From NCBI GenBank assembly GCA_024643915.1, contig JAHEMB010000022.1:1-14414 (forward strand): DNA of 14,414 nucleotides, written 5' to 3'. The DNA is from Rhodothermaceae bacterium (GTDB lineage Bacteria; Bacteroidota; Rhodothermia; Rhodothermales; JAHEMB01). Positions 1 to 7,734 of the stretch are shown here, one piece after another. Below the pieces are notes generated by a model. It saw only the letters and a list, made by a program, of their open reading frames with translations, was not told the origin of the DNA and did not search any database. Within the stretch, counting starts at the first letter, position 1. Every line of letters begins with the position of its first letter. The position numbers were made by a program, and so were the translations under genes.

Positions 1-561
1 GTGATGGCGCATCCGGCGAAAACGTTTGCCTGGGATGCACAGTTCGAGGACACGCGCCCGAAAGCCCGGTACAGGAACCTGTCGCACCGCGAGGCGGCCC
101 GGTTCGCGCAGTTGCTTTTTACGACGTCGAACGATCCTGCACGATGGGCCCTCGCCCGAGAGCTGATGGCGTTTGTGGAGGACCAGTTTGTGATCTGGAC
201 ACACGACGATGCCGCCACACGCACGAACTGGTTCAAGGAGGGCGCTAAGTGGAACGGCAACGTGGAGGGTGGTGGGAAGGACTGGTTCCTGCCGGCGGCC
301 CTGGAGCAGTACGCCTTCTACACCCCCATCGCCGGCACCACGTCGAACGTCATCCATGCCTATTGCGCAGCCTACGAGGCTACCGGGGAGGCAGGCTACC
401 GGGACCGGGCGCGTGCCCTGTCGCGCTCCCTCCTTGCGGCGCAGGCCTACCACGGTGGCGGCGAGATACCGACCCATCTGCGCAAGACCCTCCCAGAGGA
501 GAATTGGCTGAACAACTCAGTCTATGCCGCCATGACGTTGATGGAGGCGAGGTGCCTTTAG
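1..561 (+). CDS. C-terminal part of a probable alpha/alpha-toroid (six-hairpin glycosidase-like) protein, 5' end outside window
   Basis: The frame is open from the first base to a TAG stop at 559-561 (186 codons visible), and no in-frame stop precedes it. The GTG at base 1 is therefore probably not the true start, and the gene likely begins upstream. The visible protein is helical, with aromatic-rich repeats such as WFLPAALEQYAFYTPI (about residues 94-109), followed by AYEATGEAGYRDRARAL and a terminal NNSVYAAMTLMEA helix. This pattern of paired helices with Trp/Tyr-rich turns is typical of alpha/alpha-toroid sugar-processing enzymes and lyases. I recognise the fold style but not a specific family, and no catalytic residue can be assigned. 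It is the only + strand gene and converges on the debranching enzyme, with 12 bases between the two stops. Its place beside glucan-degrading genes fits a carbohydrate role, but that is inference. Confidence 0.75.
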   Translation: MMAHPAKTFAWDAQFEDTRPKARYRNLSHREAARFAQLLFTTSNDPARWALARELMAFVEDQFVIWTHDDAATRTNWFKEGAKWNGNVEGGGKDWFLPAALEQYAFYTPIAGTTSNVIHAYCAAYEATGEAGYRDRARALSRSLLAAQAYHGGGEIPTHLRKTLPEENWLNNSVYAAMTLMEARCL

Positions 562-580
562 GGCGTGTTGACCTCACGCC
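562..580. terminator. Small inverted repeat between convergent genes, possible bidirectional terminator
   Basis: GGCGTG (562-567) pairs with CACGCC (575-580) around a 7-base loop. It lies at the junction of the convergent stops, overlapping the last codons of the - strand gene. The stem is short and has no T-run on either side, so terminator activity is only a suggestion. Confidence 0.25.
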
Positions 581-2613
581 TTCAGGTCGGGCGCAGGGTA
601 AGAGGCTTCAAAAGGTGCACCATCGCCCCGCAACATGGCATCGTGCAGGTCCGTTTCCCGGCTAACCAGAGACCAGGCGCGCAACACTTCGGCCACGCCC
701 CACGCCTGGGCAAAGCAGCCGCGCGGCGTGAAAGGCGCGTCGCCATCGAAGATCTCGCTGACGGAGCCCAGGCCATGGTCGGCGAGGTGGCGCAGCAGGG
801 GCAGGAGGAACGACCGAGCCTGCGCCGCCGGGTAGACCCGTAGGTGGGCCGCCACAAAGGGGCCGATGAGCCAGCTCCAGACGGTGCCCTGGTGGTAGGC
901 GCCGTCGCGATGCCACGGGTCGCCGCCATAATGGCCTTGGTAAGCAGGGTCCTCAGGCGCGAGGCTGCGCAGGCCGTGCGGCGTCAGCAGGCGCCGGGCA
1001 CAGGCATCGACGACGGCCTTCTGCCGGGATGCGTCGAGCGGCGTGTGAAGGAGCGACACGGCAAAGAGCTGATTCGGGCGCAGCGAGGGATCGTCTCCAT
1101 CGGGCGTGTCGAGAACATCGTAGCAGTATCCGGCCTCGGCATTCCAGAAGCGCGCGAAGCTCTCCCGGACACGCCCGGCCTCTTCCGCGTAAACGGCGTC
1201 AGGGCGGCCCAGAAGCGTCGCGAAGTCGGCCATCGCGCAAAGGGCGTGGTACCAGAGCGCGTTGATCTCCACGGGCTTGCCGATGCGCGGCGTCACCACC
1301 CAGTCGCCCACCTTGGCATCCATCCAGGTGAGCTGCACACCGGGCTCGCCCGCGTAGAGCAGGTGATCGTGGGGATCGACGTGGATATCGTACCGGGTGC
1401 CTCGCTGGTGCCAGGCGATGACGCCCTCCAGGATGGGGAAAAGGTCGGCCAGGAGCCCATCGTCGCCTGTCGCCGCATGATAGGAGCGTACAGCCTCAAC
1501 GTACCACAGCGTGGCATCGACGGTGTTGTATTCCGGCGCCTCGCCTGCGTCGGGGAAGCGATTCGGCAGCATGCCCTTATCGATGAAATGGGCGAAGGTG
1601 CGGAGGATGCTGGCGGCGACGCCGGGGCGGCCGGTGGCGAGCGTCAGGCCGGGCAGGGCGATCATCGTGTCGCGCCCCCAGTCGCTGAACCAGGGATAAC
1701 CGGCGATAAGGGTGCGGCCCTCGGGGTCGACCGGCGTGGCGCGGTGCACGACGAACTGGTCGGCCGCCAGCACGAGTTGCCGGACCGCTGCCGGCGCCTC
1801 GGCCAGCCCGGAGGCGGCTACGAGGCGATGCGCGTGGGCCTCCCGCTCCAGGGAAGCCGCCGTGCTGTCGAGCAAGGGCGCCGCTTCGGTGCTGGCAACG
1901 AGGGTGAGGGAGGTGCCCGGCTCGAGGGTGACCGTGAAGGTGCCGGCGTGCAGGTGGTCCTCGGTGGCGTCGAGGCCTCGGTAGGCTTCCACGTCGAGGA
2001 AGAAGTCGCGGTACCAGGCGTGCTCCGGCGTGGCCTCGGCCCGGTCGCTCAGCAAGAAAAACGGCGTGGCGCCGTCGAAGGCCGTCACGCGCAGCCCATG
2101 CTCGACCGGATCGACTTGCATCCGCCAGTCCCCGGCGTGCGTGCTACCGTGGTAGTCGCGGTAGTTGACGAGCGCTTTGAGGGTGAGCGTCAGGGGGCCG
2201 CTCGCACGGATGAGGTCGTAGCGGACATAAGTTGTGTTGGCGCCCTGTTGCATCCAGAGGCGTTTCTCCAGGAGGGCATCAGCCAGGCTGAAGGTCCAGA
2301 CGGGCGTCGTGCCTTCGAGGCGAAACCGGTCGAGGTGGAGGAAGCCCGACGGATCGACCGTGCCGCCTGCCCAGCGGTTGGCCGCGAGGGGGTACGCCAT
2401 GCCGTCGTAGAAAGCCGTCTCCTCCAGCTTCGACACGAGCAGGGTGCGGCCGACGGGTGGCTTGAGCGCCGCGACGAGCAGGCCATGATAGCGCCGCGTC
2501 ATGGGGCCGGCCACCGTGCCCGAGGCAAAGCCCCCGAGGCCGTTGGTCACCAGCCATTCCTTGCGGCCCGAGACGTTCAGCGCCGCGCACAGATCGCGTC
2601 CGAATTCGATCAT
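574..2613 (-). CDS. Amylo-alpha-1,6-glucosidase / archaeal-type glycogen debranching enzyme
   Basis: A 679-residue protein that probably hydrolyses alpha-1,6 branch points in glycogen, starch or limit dextrins to release glucose. The N-terminal beta-rich domain (about 1-280) carries the family hallmark WLVTNGLGGFASGTV...RRYHGLL (20-46). The C-terminal (alpha/alpha)6 GDE_C domain (about 285-655) shows YPWFSDWGRDTMIALPG (306-322), EYNTVDATLW (361-370), TWMDAK (429-434), EINALWY (449-455), RPNQLFAVS (512-520), YHQGTVWSWLIGPF (573-586) and SEIFDGD (619-625). By analogy with GH133-type enzymes, the Asp of TWMDAK and the Glu of SEIFDGD are the likely acid/base pair; this is inferred, not shown. The length fits the short prokaryotic form lacking the transferase domain of eukaryotic debranchers. 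No signal peptide is visible, so it is probably cytoplasmic. The ATG opens straight into the conserved N-terminus. No good Shine-Dalgarno is seen; a heptamer repeat tract lies just upstream. Confidence 0.93.
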   Translation of the reverse strand: MIEFGRDLCAALNVSGRKEWLVTNGLGGFASGTVAGPMTRRYHGLLVAALKPPVGRTLLVSKLEETAFYDGMAYPLAANRWAGGTVDPSGFLHLDRFRLEGTTPVWTFSLADALLEKRLWMQQGANTTYVRYDLIRASGPLTLTLKALVNYRDYHGSTHAGDWRMQVDPVEHGLRVTAFDGATPFFLLSDRAEATPEHAWYRDFFLDVEAYRGLDATEDHLHAGTFTVTLEPGTSLTLVASTEAAPLLDSTAASLEREAHAHRLVAASGLAEAPAAVRQLVLAADQFVVHRATPVDPEGRTLIAGYPWFSDWGRDTMIALPGLTLATGRPGVAASILRTFAHFIDKGMLPNRFPDAGEAPEYNTVDATLWYVEAVRSYHAATGDDGLLADLFPILEGVIAWHQRGTRYDIHVDPHDHLLYAGEPGVQLTWMDAKVGDWVVTPRIGKPVEINALWYHALCAMADFATLLGRPDAVYAEEAGRVRESFARFWNAEAGYCYDVLDTPDGDDPSLRPNQLFAVSLLHTPLDASRQKAVVDACARRLLTPHGLRSLAPEDPAYQGHYGGDPWHRDGAYHQGTVWSWLIGPFVAAHLRVYPAAQARSFLLPLLRHLADHGLGSVSEIFDGDAPFTPRGCFAQAWGVAEVLRAWSLVSRETDLHDAMLRGDGAPFEASYPAPDLKA

Positions 2614-2623
2614 GACGATGTGA

Positions 2624-2679
2624 GTTTAGGGTTTCGAGCTTCGGGTTTCGAGTTTTTAGTTTCGGGTTGCGGGTCACGA
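2624..2679 (-). repeat. Degenerate heptanucleotide tandem repeat, eight units
   Basis: On the + strand the tract divides exactly into eight 7-base units: GTTTAGG, GTTTCGA, GCTTCGG, GTTTCGA, GTTTTTA, GTTTCGG, GTTGCGG, GTCACGA (consensus GTTTCGG). It fills most of the gap between the 95-residue gene, whose stop abuts the tract at 2680, and the debranching gene start at 2613. The period of 7 is not a multiple of 3 and the tract lies outside both genes, so it is not coding. Short-period intergenic repeats are known in several bacterial groups; a function here is unknown. Confidence 0.8.
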
Positions 2680-2967
2680 TCAACCGAGCCGGTGCGCCAG
2701 CCCTTCGGCGTAGAAGGCGGGCCAGGATGGGCTCCCGTCCGTCGCCCGGTGGGCCGCGTTCAGGTCGGCCAGCATCTCGCTGAGCATGTCGAGCACGACG
2801 GGCCGGGCAACGAGGAGGGCGAAGCCATGGTCGAGGAGCCACTGCGCGTACCAAGCGGGCCAGGCTTCGTCGTAGACGCCGCCGAGGGTGGTCTCTTCGT
2901 ATTCGCCGTGGGCCTTGCCGGCCCGGTGCAGGAGGTGCTCAATCGCGGCTTCGTTTGTGCGGTTCAT
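2680..2967 (-). CDS. Small protein of unknown function (95 residues) in a glucosidase operon
   Basis: I do not recognise a named family. The predicted product is acidic and probably helical. It starts MNRTNEAAIEHLLHRAGKAHG and contains a striking GGVYDEAWPAWYAQWLLDHG segment (29-48) rich in Trp and Tyr, then a second helical stretch ending SWPAFYAEGLAHRLG. It has no signal peptide and no membrane segment. The ATG lies one base after the TGA of the upstream glucosidase (TGA-A-ATG over 2971-2965), so translation is almost certainly coupled, which is good evidence that the frame is real. Position between two glucan-degrading enzymes suggests a role with them, such as a small partner or regulator, but that is inference. 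Confidence is in the gene's existence, not in any function. Confidence 0.8.
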   Translation of the reverse strand: MNRTNEAAIEHLLHRAGKAHGEYEETTLGGVYDEAWPAWYAQWLLDHGFALLVARPVVLDMLSEMLADLNAAHRATDGSPSWPAFYAEGLAHRLG

Positions 2968-2968
2968 T

Positions 2969-5728
2969 TCAGATAGGCTCTGGTTGTAGCATGCCGTTCA
3001 CTTCGTGCAGCAGCGCATGGCCGTTGGCGGCCTCGGCGGCGCCGTTGACGTGCGCCGCGCCGGGGGCGCCGCCGCTCTGCTGGATCAGCTTGGCGACGAG
3101 GGCCGTCCAGCCGGTCTGGTGGCTGGCGCCGACGCCCGCGCCGTTGTCCCCGTGGAAATACTCGTAGAACAGGGCGTAGTCGCGCCAGTGCGGGTCCTGC
3201 TGGAAGTAGTCCACGCCGCCGTAGAAAGCCCGCCGGCCCTCTTCGTCGCGCAGGAAGATGCTGGCGAGGCGGCGCGACAGCTCTGCCGCCACCTCCTCCA
3301 GGGTCGCGACCCGGCCCGTGCCGTGGGGCAGTTCCACCTTCAACTCGTCGCCGTAGTAATGGTGGTACTTCTGGAGGGACTCGATCATCAGGTAGTTGAC
3401 AGGAAACCAGATCGGGCCGCGCCAATTCGAGTTGCCGCCGAACAGGCCCGTGCTAGACTCGGCCGGCTCGTACCGTACCTGATGCACCTGCCCGTCCACC
3501 GCGAAGGTATAGGGCTCGGCCTCGTGCTTCTTGGAGACGGCACGCAGGCCGTAGTCGGACAGGAACGCCGCCGGGTCGAGCATCCGCCCGAGGACGCTTT
3601 CGAGCTGGAAACGGTCGACGAGGGAGAGCAGCAGCCGGCCGCCTTCGCCCTGGTGCGTGAGGGAGGCGATCTCTTCGACGAGGTGGGGGCGGTACTTGAT
3701 GAACCACTCCATCCGCTGCCGGAAGCGCGGCAGCTTTTCCAGCAGGTCCGGCTCGATCGTCTCCACCGCGAAAAGCGGGATCAGGCCGACGAACGAATCG
3801 ACCTTCATCGGGAGGAGGCGACCGTCGGGAAGGCTCAGCATATCGTAGTAGAAGCCCTCCTCCTCGTCCCACAGGCCGCGCCCGCCGCAGGCCCGGTTGA
3901 TGGCGTTGGCGATGGCGACGAAGTGCTCGAAGAATTTGGTCGCCACGTCTTCGTACGCCGGCTTCGTGCGCGCCAACTCCAGGGCGATGGCGAGCATGTT
4001 GAGGCAGTACATCCCCATCCACGCCGTGCCGTCGGCCTGCTCCAGGCGGCCGCCCGTCGGCAGGGGCGCGCTCCGGTCGAAGACGCCGATGTTGTCGAGC
4101 CCGAGGAAGCCGCCCTGGAAGATGTTGCTGCCTGAGGCGTCCTTGCGATTGACCCACCAGGTGAAGTTGAGCAGCAGCTTATGGAAGACCTTTTCGAGGA
4201 ACTCGGTGTCGGCCACGCCGGTGACGTTGCGGGCGATCTTGTAAACGCGCCAGGCGGCCCAGGCATGCACCGGCGGATTGACGTCGCCGAAGGCCCATTC
4301 GTAGGCGGGGATCTGGCCGTTGGGGTGCATGTACCACTCGCGCAGCAGCACGATGAGCTGGCGCTTGGCCCACTCGGGGTCGAGCATGGCCATGGGGATC
4401 ATGTGGAAGGCGAGGTCCCACGCGGCGAACCACGGGTACTCCCACGTGTCCGGCATCGAGAGGACGTCCAGGTTGTAGAGGTGCCCCCAGTCGCTGTTGC
4501 GGCCGAACAGCCGCGAATCGGGCGGCGGCGGCGCGGCAGGGTCGCCCTTGAGCCACAGCTCGGTGCTGTAATGGTAGAACTGCTTGCTCCAGAGCAGCCC
4601 GGCAAAGGCCTGTCGCTGCACGCTCCGCTCGTCTGCCGTCAGGTTAGGGGGTTGGATGGCATCGTAGAACGCATCGGCCTCCTCGATCCGCCGGTCGAAA
4701 ATCTTGCAGAAGTCGGCGAAGGGCCTGGCAAGGGCCTGGTTGGAGAAGCGCACCTTGACTGTGTACGACTCGCCGGGAGCGATGACGGTACGGATGCGCG
4801 CCGCCACCTTGGTGCCCTCGCGCGCCGGGTTCACGCGGTCGAGGTGTTTGTTCACCACCGCCTCGTGGATGCCGTCCTTCACGTAGGGGGAGGCGTTGGC
4901 CGCGCCGAAGAGGTGCTCGGCGTTGGTCTCGTTCTCGGTGAAGAGCAACTCCGGCGGCTCGCTGCCCGGCGCGAAGACGTACCAGAAGCGCTCGCCGAGG
5001 TGCGGGTGCTCGCCGCGCACCACCGCTACGTTGCTGCCGTTGGAGGCGTCGTGCAGGGTCGGCTTCGGCCGGTCGTAGCCCCACGCCCACGTGTTGCGGT
5101 ACCACAGGTGCGGCAGCACGTGGAGCGCCGCCGGGTCCGGCCCGCGGTTGACGGCGGTGATGCGGCACAGAATATCTTCTTCGTCCTCCTTCGCATACTC
5201 GATGAACACGTCGAAGTAGCGGCTCTCGGCGAATGCGTCGTGGAGGGCGTCGATCAACTCGAACTCCGGGGCGAGCCGGTCGCGGCGGCCGTTCTCCTCG
5301 ACGAGCCTGGCGTACGGATACTCCACCTGCGGGTACTTGTAAAGCATCTTCATGTACGCGTGCGTCGGCGTCCCGTCGAGGTAGAAATAGTACTCCTTCA
5401 CGTCCTCGCCGTGGTTGCCCTCGTTGCCCGTCAGCCCGAAGAGGCGCTCCTTGAGAATCGGGTCGCGCTCGTTCCACAGGGCGACGGCCAGGCAGGTGTT
5501 CTGAAACCGGTTGCAGAAGCCGCCCAGCCCGTCCTCGTTCCATCGGTAGGCGCGGCTGCGGGCGTGGTCGTGCGGGAGGTACTCCCAGGCGTTGCCATGC
5601 GGGCTGTAGTCCTCGCGGACGGTGCCCCAGGCGCGCTCGCTGAGGTACGGCCCCCAGTTCTTCCAATCAGCCGCGCGGGTTTCGGAAGCGGCGAGGCGTT
5701 TGTGTTCAGCAGTGTTCGGCAGGTTCAT
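2969..5728 (-). CDS. MGH1-like / GH63-type glucosidase
   Basis: A 919-residue predicted cytoplasmic glycosidase. The N-terminal half (about 20-350) is beta-rich and opens with WGPYLSERAWGTVREDYS (25-42). The C-terminal half is an (alpha/alpha)6 barrel containing RNSDWGHLYNLDVLSMPDTW (410-429), EYPWFAAWDLAFHMIP (430-445), GGNSNWRGPIWFPVNY (764-779) and YEYFHGDNGAGVGASHQTGW (855-874). These are signature blocks of the MGH1-like glucosidase group related to GH63. By family analogy, Asp438 in AAWDLAF is the likely general acid and a Glu in the late YEYF block the likely base; this is inference. Substrate cannot be read from sequence; alpha-glucosides, mannosylglycerate-type osmolytes or trehalose-like sugars are possible. 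An AGGAAG ribosome-binding site sits 6 bases before the ATG, supporting this start. It leads a tightly coupled set with the 95-residue gene and then the debranching enzyme. Confidence 0.92.
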   Translation of the reverse strand: MNLPNTAEHKRLAASETRAADWKNWGPYLSERAWGTVREDYSPHGNAWEYLPHDHARSRAYRWNEDGLGGFCNRFQNTCLAVALWNERDPILKERLFGLTGNEGNHGEDVKEYYFYLDGTPTHAYMKMLYKYPQVEYPYARLVEENGRRDRLAPEFELIDALHDAFAESRYFDVFIEYAKEDEEDILCRITAVNRGPDPAALHVLPHLWYRNTWAWGYDRPKPTLHDASNGSNVAVVRGEHPHLGERFWYVFAPGSEPPELLFTENETNAEHLFGAANASPYVKDGIHEAVVNKHLDRVNPAREGTKVAARIRTVIAPGESYTVKVRFSNQALARPFADFCKIFDRRIEEADAFYDAIQPPNLTADERSVQRQAFAGLLWSKQFYHYSTELWLKGDPAAPPPPDSRLFGRNSDWGHLYNLDVLSMPDTWEYPWFAAWDLAFHMIPMAMLDPEWAKRQLIVLLREWYMHPNGQIPAYEWAFGDVNPPVHAWAAWRVYKIARNVTGVADTEFLEKVFHKLLLNFTWWVNRKDASGSNIFQGGFLGLDNIGVFDRSAPLPTGGRLEQADGTAWMGMYCLNMLAIALELARTKPAYEDVATKFFEHFVAIANAINRACGGRGLWDEEEGFYYDMLSLPDGRLLPMKVDSFVGLIPLFAVETIEPDLLEKLPRFRQRMEWFIKYRPHLVEEIASLTHQGEGGRLLLSLVDRFQLESVLGRMLDPAAFLSDYGLRAVSKKHEAEPYTFAVDGQVHQVRYEPAESSTGLFGGNSNWRGPIWFPVNYLMIESLQKYHHYYGDELKVELPHGTGRVATLEEVAAELSRRLASIFLRDEEGRRAFYGGVDYFQQDPHWRDYALFYEYFHGDNGAGVGASHQTGWTALVAKLIQQSGGAPGAAHVNGAAEAANGHALLHEVNGMLQPEPI

Positions 5729-5734
5729 CGTTTT

Positions 5735-5740
5735 CTTCCT
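5735..5740 (-). promoter_or_regulatory. Ribosome-binding site of the glucosidase gene
   Basis: AGGAAG on the - strand, 6 bases upstream of the ATG at 5728. It is one of the clearest Shine-Dalgarno matches in a window where most genes lack one, and it fixes the start of the glucosidase. Confidence 0.6.
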
Positions 5741-5755
5741 GAAGCGTAGGGTGAT

Positions 5756-5791
5756 CGTATGGACGACTTATTCCTGCGTCTCGTCCATACG
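5756..5791. other. 11-bp perfect inverted repeat between the SDR and glucosidase genes
   Basis: CGTATGGACGA (5756-5766) pairs perfectly with TCGTCCATACG (5781-5791) across a 14-base loop. It lies between the SDR stop and the glucosidase start, and its right arm uses part of the octamer repeat tract. No T-run follows on the - strand. It could be a partial terminator, an mRNA processing or stabilising hairpin, or a protein-binding site. Confidence 0.5.
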
Positions 5792-5814
5792 TCCACACCT
5801 CCAGTCGTCCACAC
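5783..5814 (-). repeat. Octanucleotide tandem repeat downstream of the SDR gene
   Basis: On the - strand, four consecutive 8-base units read GTGTGGAC, GACTGGAG, GTGTGGAC, GTATGGAC; a more diverged fifth follows (GAGACGCA, 5775-5782). The tract starts one base after the TAA stop of the SDR gene. It parallels the heptamer tract at 2624-2679, which also starts directly after a stop codon but has a different period and sequence. Confidence 0.65.
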
Positions 5815-5815
5815 G

Positions 5816-6652
5816 TTATTCTGAGGACCAGGCGGTGCGGAAGTCGGGGTAGAGGGTCAGGCCACCGTCCACGTAGAGCGTCTGGCCGGTGATGTAGGCG
5901 GCCTCCTCGGAACAGAGGAAAGCGGTGACGGCGGCCATCTCCTCGGAGGTGCCGGCGCGGGCCATCGGGATGTGGGCCTCCACCATCGCCCGCTTCTCGG
6001 GGTCGTCCACCCAGGCCCGGTTGATGGGGGTGACGGTGGCGCCGGGGCCGATGGCGTTGACGCGGATGCCACGGCCGGCGTACTCCAGCGCCAGCGTCCG
6101 CGTCAGGTTCTGCATCCCGCCTTTGCTGGCCGAGTAGCCGATGAAGCGGGGCTTGGGGATCTCCTGGTGGACGCTGGAGACGTTGATGACGACGCCCGGC
6201 TTGCCTGCCTCCAGGAAATGCTTGATAGCCTCTTTGGCGCACAGGTACGCCCCGCGCAGGTTGACTGCGATGACCTTGTCGAAGGCGGCGATGCCGTTGA
6301 CGTGCGAGTCGCCGGCAATCTGGATGCCTGCGTTGTTGATCAGCACGTCGAGGCCGCCCAACTCGGCGATGGTCGTCTGGATCATGCGCTCGACGTCCTC
6401 TTCCTTCGAGACGTCGGCCTGGATGAGGCTGACCTGGACACCCGCGCACCGCACCTGGTCGGCGCAGCGTTGCACGGCCTGGATCATGGCCTGGGTGCCG
6501 AGGGCCTCTTCGACCATGTTGAGGTAGTTGATCGCCACGTTGGCGCCTTCTTCGCCGAAGCGAACGGCGATGGACTGCCCGATGCCCGAGCTGCCGCCGG
6601 TGACGAGGACGTTCTTGCCGCGTAAGCCTTTCATGGGAGGGTACGTTGTCAA
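5816..6652 (-). CDS. Short-chain dehydrogenase, glucose 1-dehydrogenase-like
   Basis: A 278-residue classical SDR that probably oxidises glucose (or a related aldose) to its lactone with NAD(P)+ in the cytoplasm. It has the Rossmann motif TGGSSGIG (18-25), NNAG (106-109) and the catalytic set Ser160, Tyr173, Lys177 (Y-S-A-S-K). Several blocks match Bacillus-type glucose 1-dehydrogenases closely: SSVHQEIPKP, GPGATVTPIN and a C-terminal LYVDGGLTLYPDF. The longest start is a TTG at 6652 overlapping the VOC gene's TGA (TTGA). It includes a YPPMKGLRGK segment resembling the YPDLKGK N-terminus of Bacillus enzymes, so I prefer it over the internal ATG at 6634, which would give 272 residues. Neither start has a good ribosome-binding site. 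Many SDRs annotated as glucose dehydrogenase act on other sugars or alcohols, so substrate is less certain than family. Confidence 0.9.
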   Translation of the reverse strand: MTTYPPMKGLRGKNVLVTGGSSGIGQSIAVRFGEEGANVAINYLNMVEEALGTQAMIQAVQRCADQVRCAGVQVSLIQADVSKEEDVERMIQTTIAELGGLDVLINNAGIQIAGDSHVNGIAAFDKVIAVNLRGAYLCAKEAIKHFLEAGKPGVVINVSSVHQEIPKPRFIGYSASKGGMQNLTRTLALEYAGRGIRVNAIGPGATVTPINRAWVDDPEKRAMVEAHIPMARAGTSEEMAAVTAFLCSEEAAYITGQTLYVDGGLTLYPDFRTAWSSE

Positions 6653-7734
6653 TAGTCGGTGGTTAGTTGTGTGGAGCTTGCCGGCTCCTCGATGATCTGC
6701 ATCGCATGGCCGTCCGGGTCGCGGACGAGGAAGCCCCGCGCGAAGCCGAGGTCGGTCGTTTCGAGCGCGACGACGCCCGGCGAGATGAAGTCGTAGCGGC
6801 CCGCCCGCAGCCGCCGGGCCAGCGCCTCGGCGTCGGGGACGACGAGCGTCGTCTGCCAGTGGAGCAGGTCGTTGGGGCGCGCCTCGGCGGGGTAGGGCCG
6901 CCCGTCGCGGGGTGTGAGGTATTCGAGGAACTCGATGCCGGGGCCGCCGGGGGCGCGCAGCCCGGTGATGCGCAGCCGCGCGCCGAAGACGTTGTTCAGG
7001 TGCTCCTGCTCGGTCCCGTAGTTCTCACTCTCTCCGGCCACGCGCAGCCCCAGCACATCCCGGTAAAATCGCAGGCTCGCCTCGGAATCCGCCACGACGA
7101 GGGCCGTGTGGTCGATGCCGAGGAACAGGCGGTCGGTGGGTTGCTGCCAGCGCATGTTGCCTTTGCCGGGGGGGAAGTAAATGATCTCCAGGTTGTGCCC
7201 GTCGGGGTCTTTGAAATAGAAGGCCCGGATGCCGGCGGCGGGGGTGTTCCAGTCGGGGAGGCGCTGCGGGGCGGTGGAGCTATGCTGCACTTTGTGCGCC
7301 CGCAGGTGCGCGTAGGCCTGGTCCATGTCTCGCACAACGATAGCGACGTGCTGGAACCACCGGTCGTTGCTGCGGCTGTCGTCGGGGAGGGGGCGGCCCT
7401 TCGGCGTCAGGTACTCCGTCAGCGCGATCTCCTCATGGCCCAGGCGCAGCCGCACCACGCGCAGCCGCACGCCGAAGAGGCCGTGCAGGCGCTCGTACGC
7501 CTCCCCCCACCCCTCTACGTCCGATGCCTTCTCGAACGAAAGCACGTTGGTGTAAAACGCCACCGCGCGATCCATGTCTGAGACGGTCATCCCCACCGCG
7601 CCGACGGTCTGCACGGCCTCCTCCGACGCGGTGACCTCGGCGGCAGCCTGTGCCCACCCGGTGGCGGGCAGCGCCAGGATCAGCCACAGGACGAGCCAGG
7701 CGCGAGTGAGCACGAGACGAAGCGACGCGTTCAT
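6649..7734 (-). CDS. Exported VOC-superfamily protein with two glyoxalase/bleomycin-resistance-type domains
   Basis: A 361-residue protein with an N-terminal signal sequence (positive MNASLRLVLTR, then a hydrophobic run to about residue 26, with cleavage likely near GWAQA), so probably periplasmic. It holds four beta-alpha-beta modules, i.e. two VOC domains. GMTVSDMDRAVAFYTNVL (48-65) and FQHVAIVVRDMDQAY (127-141) form the first; HTALVVADSEASLRFYRDVLGL (209-230) and WQTTLVVPDAEAL (293-305) form the second. The blocks EYLTPKGRPLP and EYLTPRDGRPYP show an internal duplication. Metal-ligand positions are incomplete: module 2 has His129 and Glu183 and module 3 has His209, but modules 1 and 4 lack the His and module 4 has Gln346 where Glu is usual. 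An upstream extension of the frame reads into the GMC gene and lacks signal-peptide character, so the ATG at 7734 is chosen; it overlaps the GMC stop as ATGA. The reaction is unknown; dioxygenase, lyase or binding roles are all possible. Confidence 0.88.
   Translation of the reverse strand: MNASLRLVLTRAWLVLWLILALPATGWAQAAAEVTASEEAVQTVGAVGMTVSDMDRAVAFYTNVLSFEKASDVEGWGEAYERLHGLFGVRLRVVRLRLGHEEIALTEYLTPKGRPLPDDSRSNDRWFQHVAIVVRDMDQAYAHLRAHKVQHSSTAPQRLPDWNTPAAGIRAFYFKDPDGHNLEIIYFPPGKGNMRWQQPTDRLFLGIDHTALVVADSEASLRFYRDVLGLRVAGESENYGTEQEHLNNVFGARLRITGLRAPGGPGIEFLEYLTPRDGRPYPAEARPNDLLHWQTTLVVPDAEALARRLRAGRYDFISPGVVALETTDLGFARGFLVRDPDGHAMQIIEEPASSTQLTTDY

Noticed and set aside
2624..2679. CRISPR or phage attachment site interpretation of the heptamer tract
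   Set aside because: Units are 7 bases with no spacers, and there are no cas, integrase or tRNA genes in the window.
844..2976. A 710-codon open frame on the + strand opposite the debranching and 95-residue genes
   Set aside because: It is antisense to genes with clear domain motifs, has Arg/Gly/Ala/Val-rich composition without any recognisable motif, and runs through the heptamer tract. It reflects stop-codon scarcity in GC-rich DNA.
4181..5749. A 522-codon open frame on the + strand opposite the glucosidase
   Set aside because: Antisense shadow of a well-supported glycosidase; no motifs, and low-complexity Val/Arg/Gly composition.
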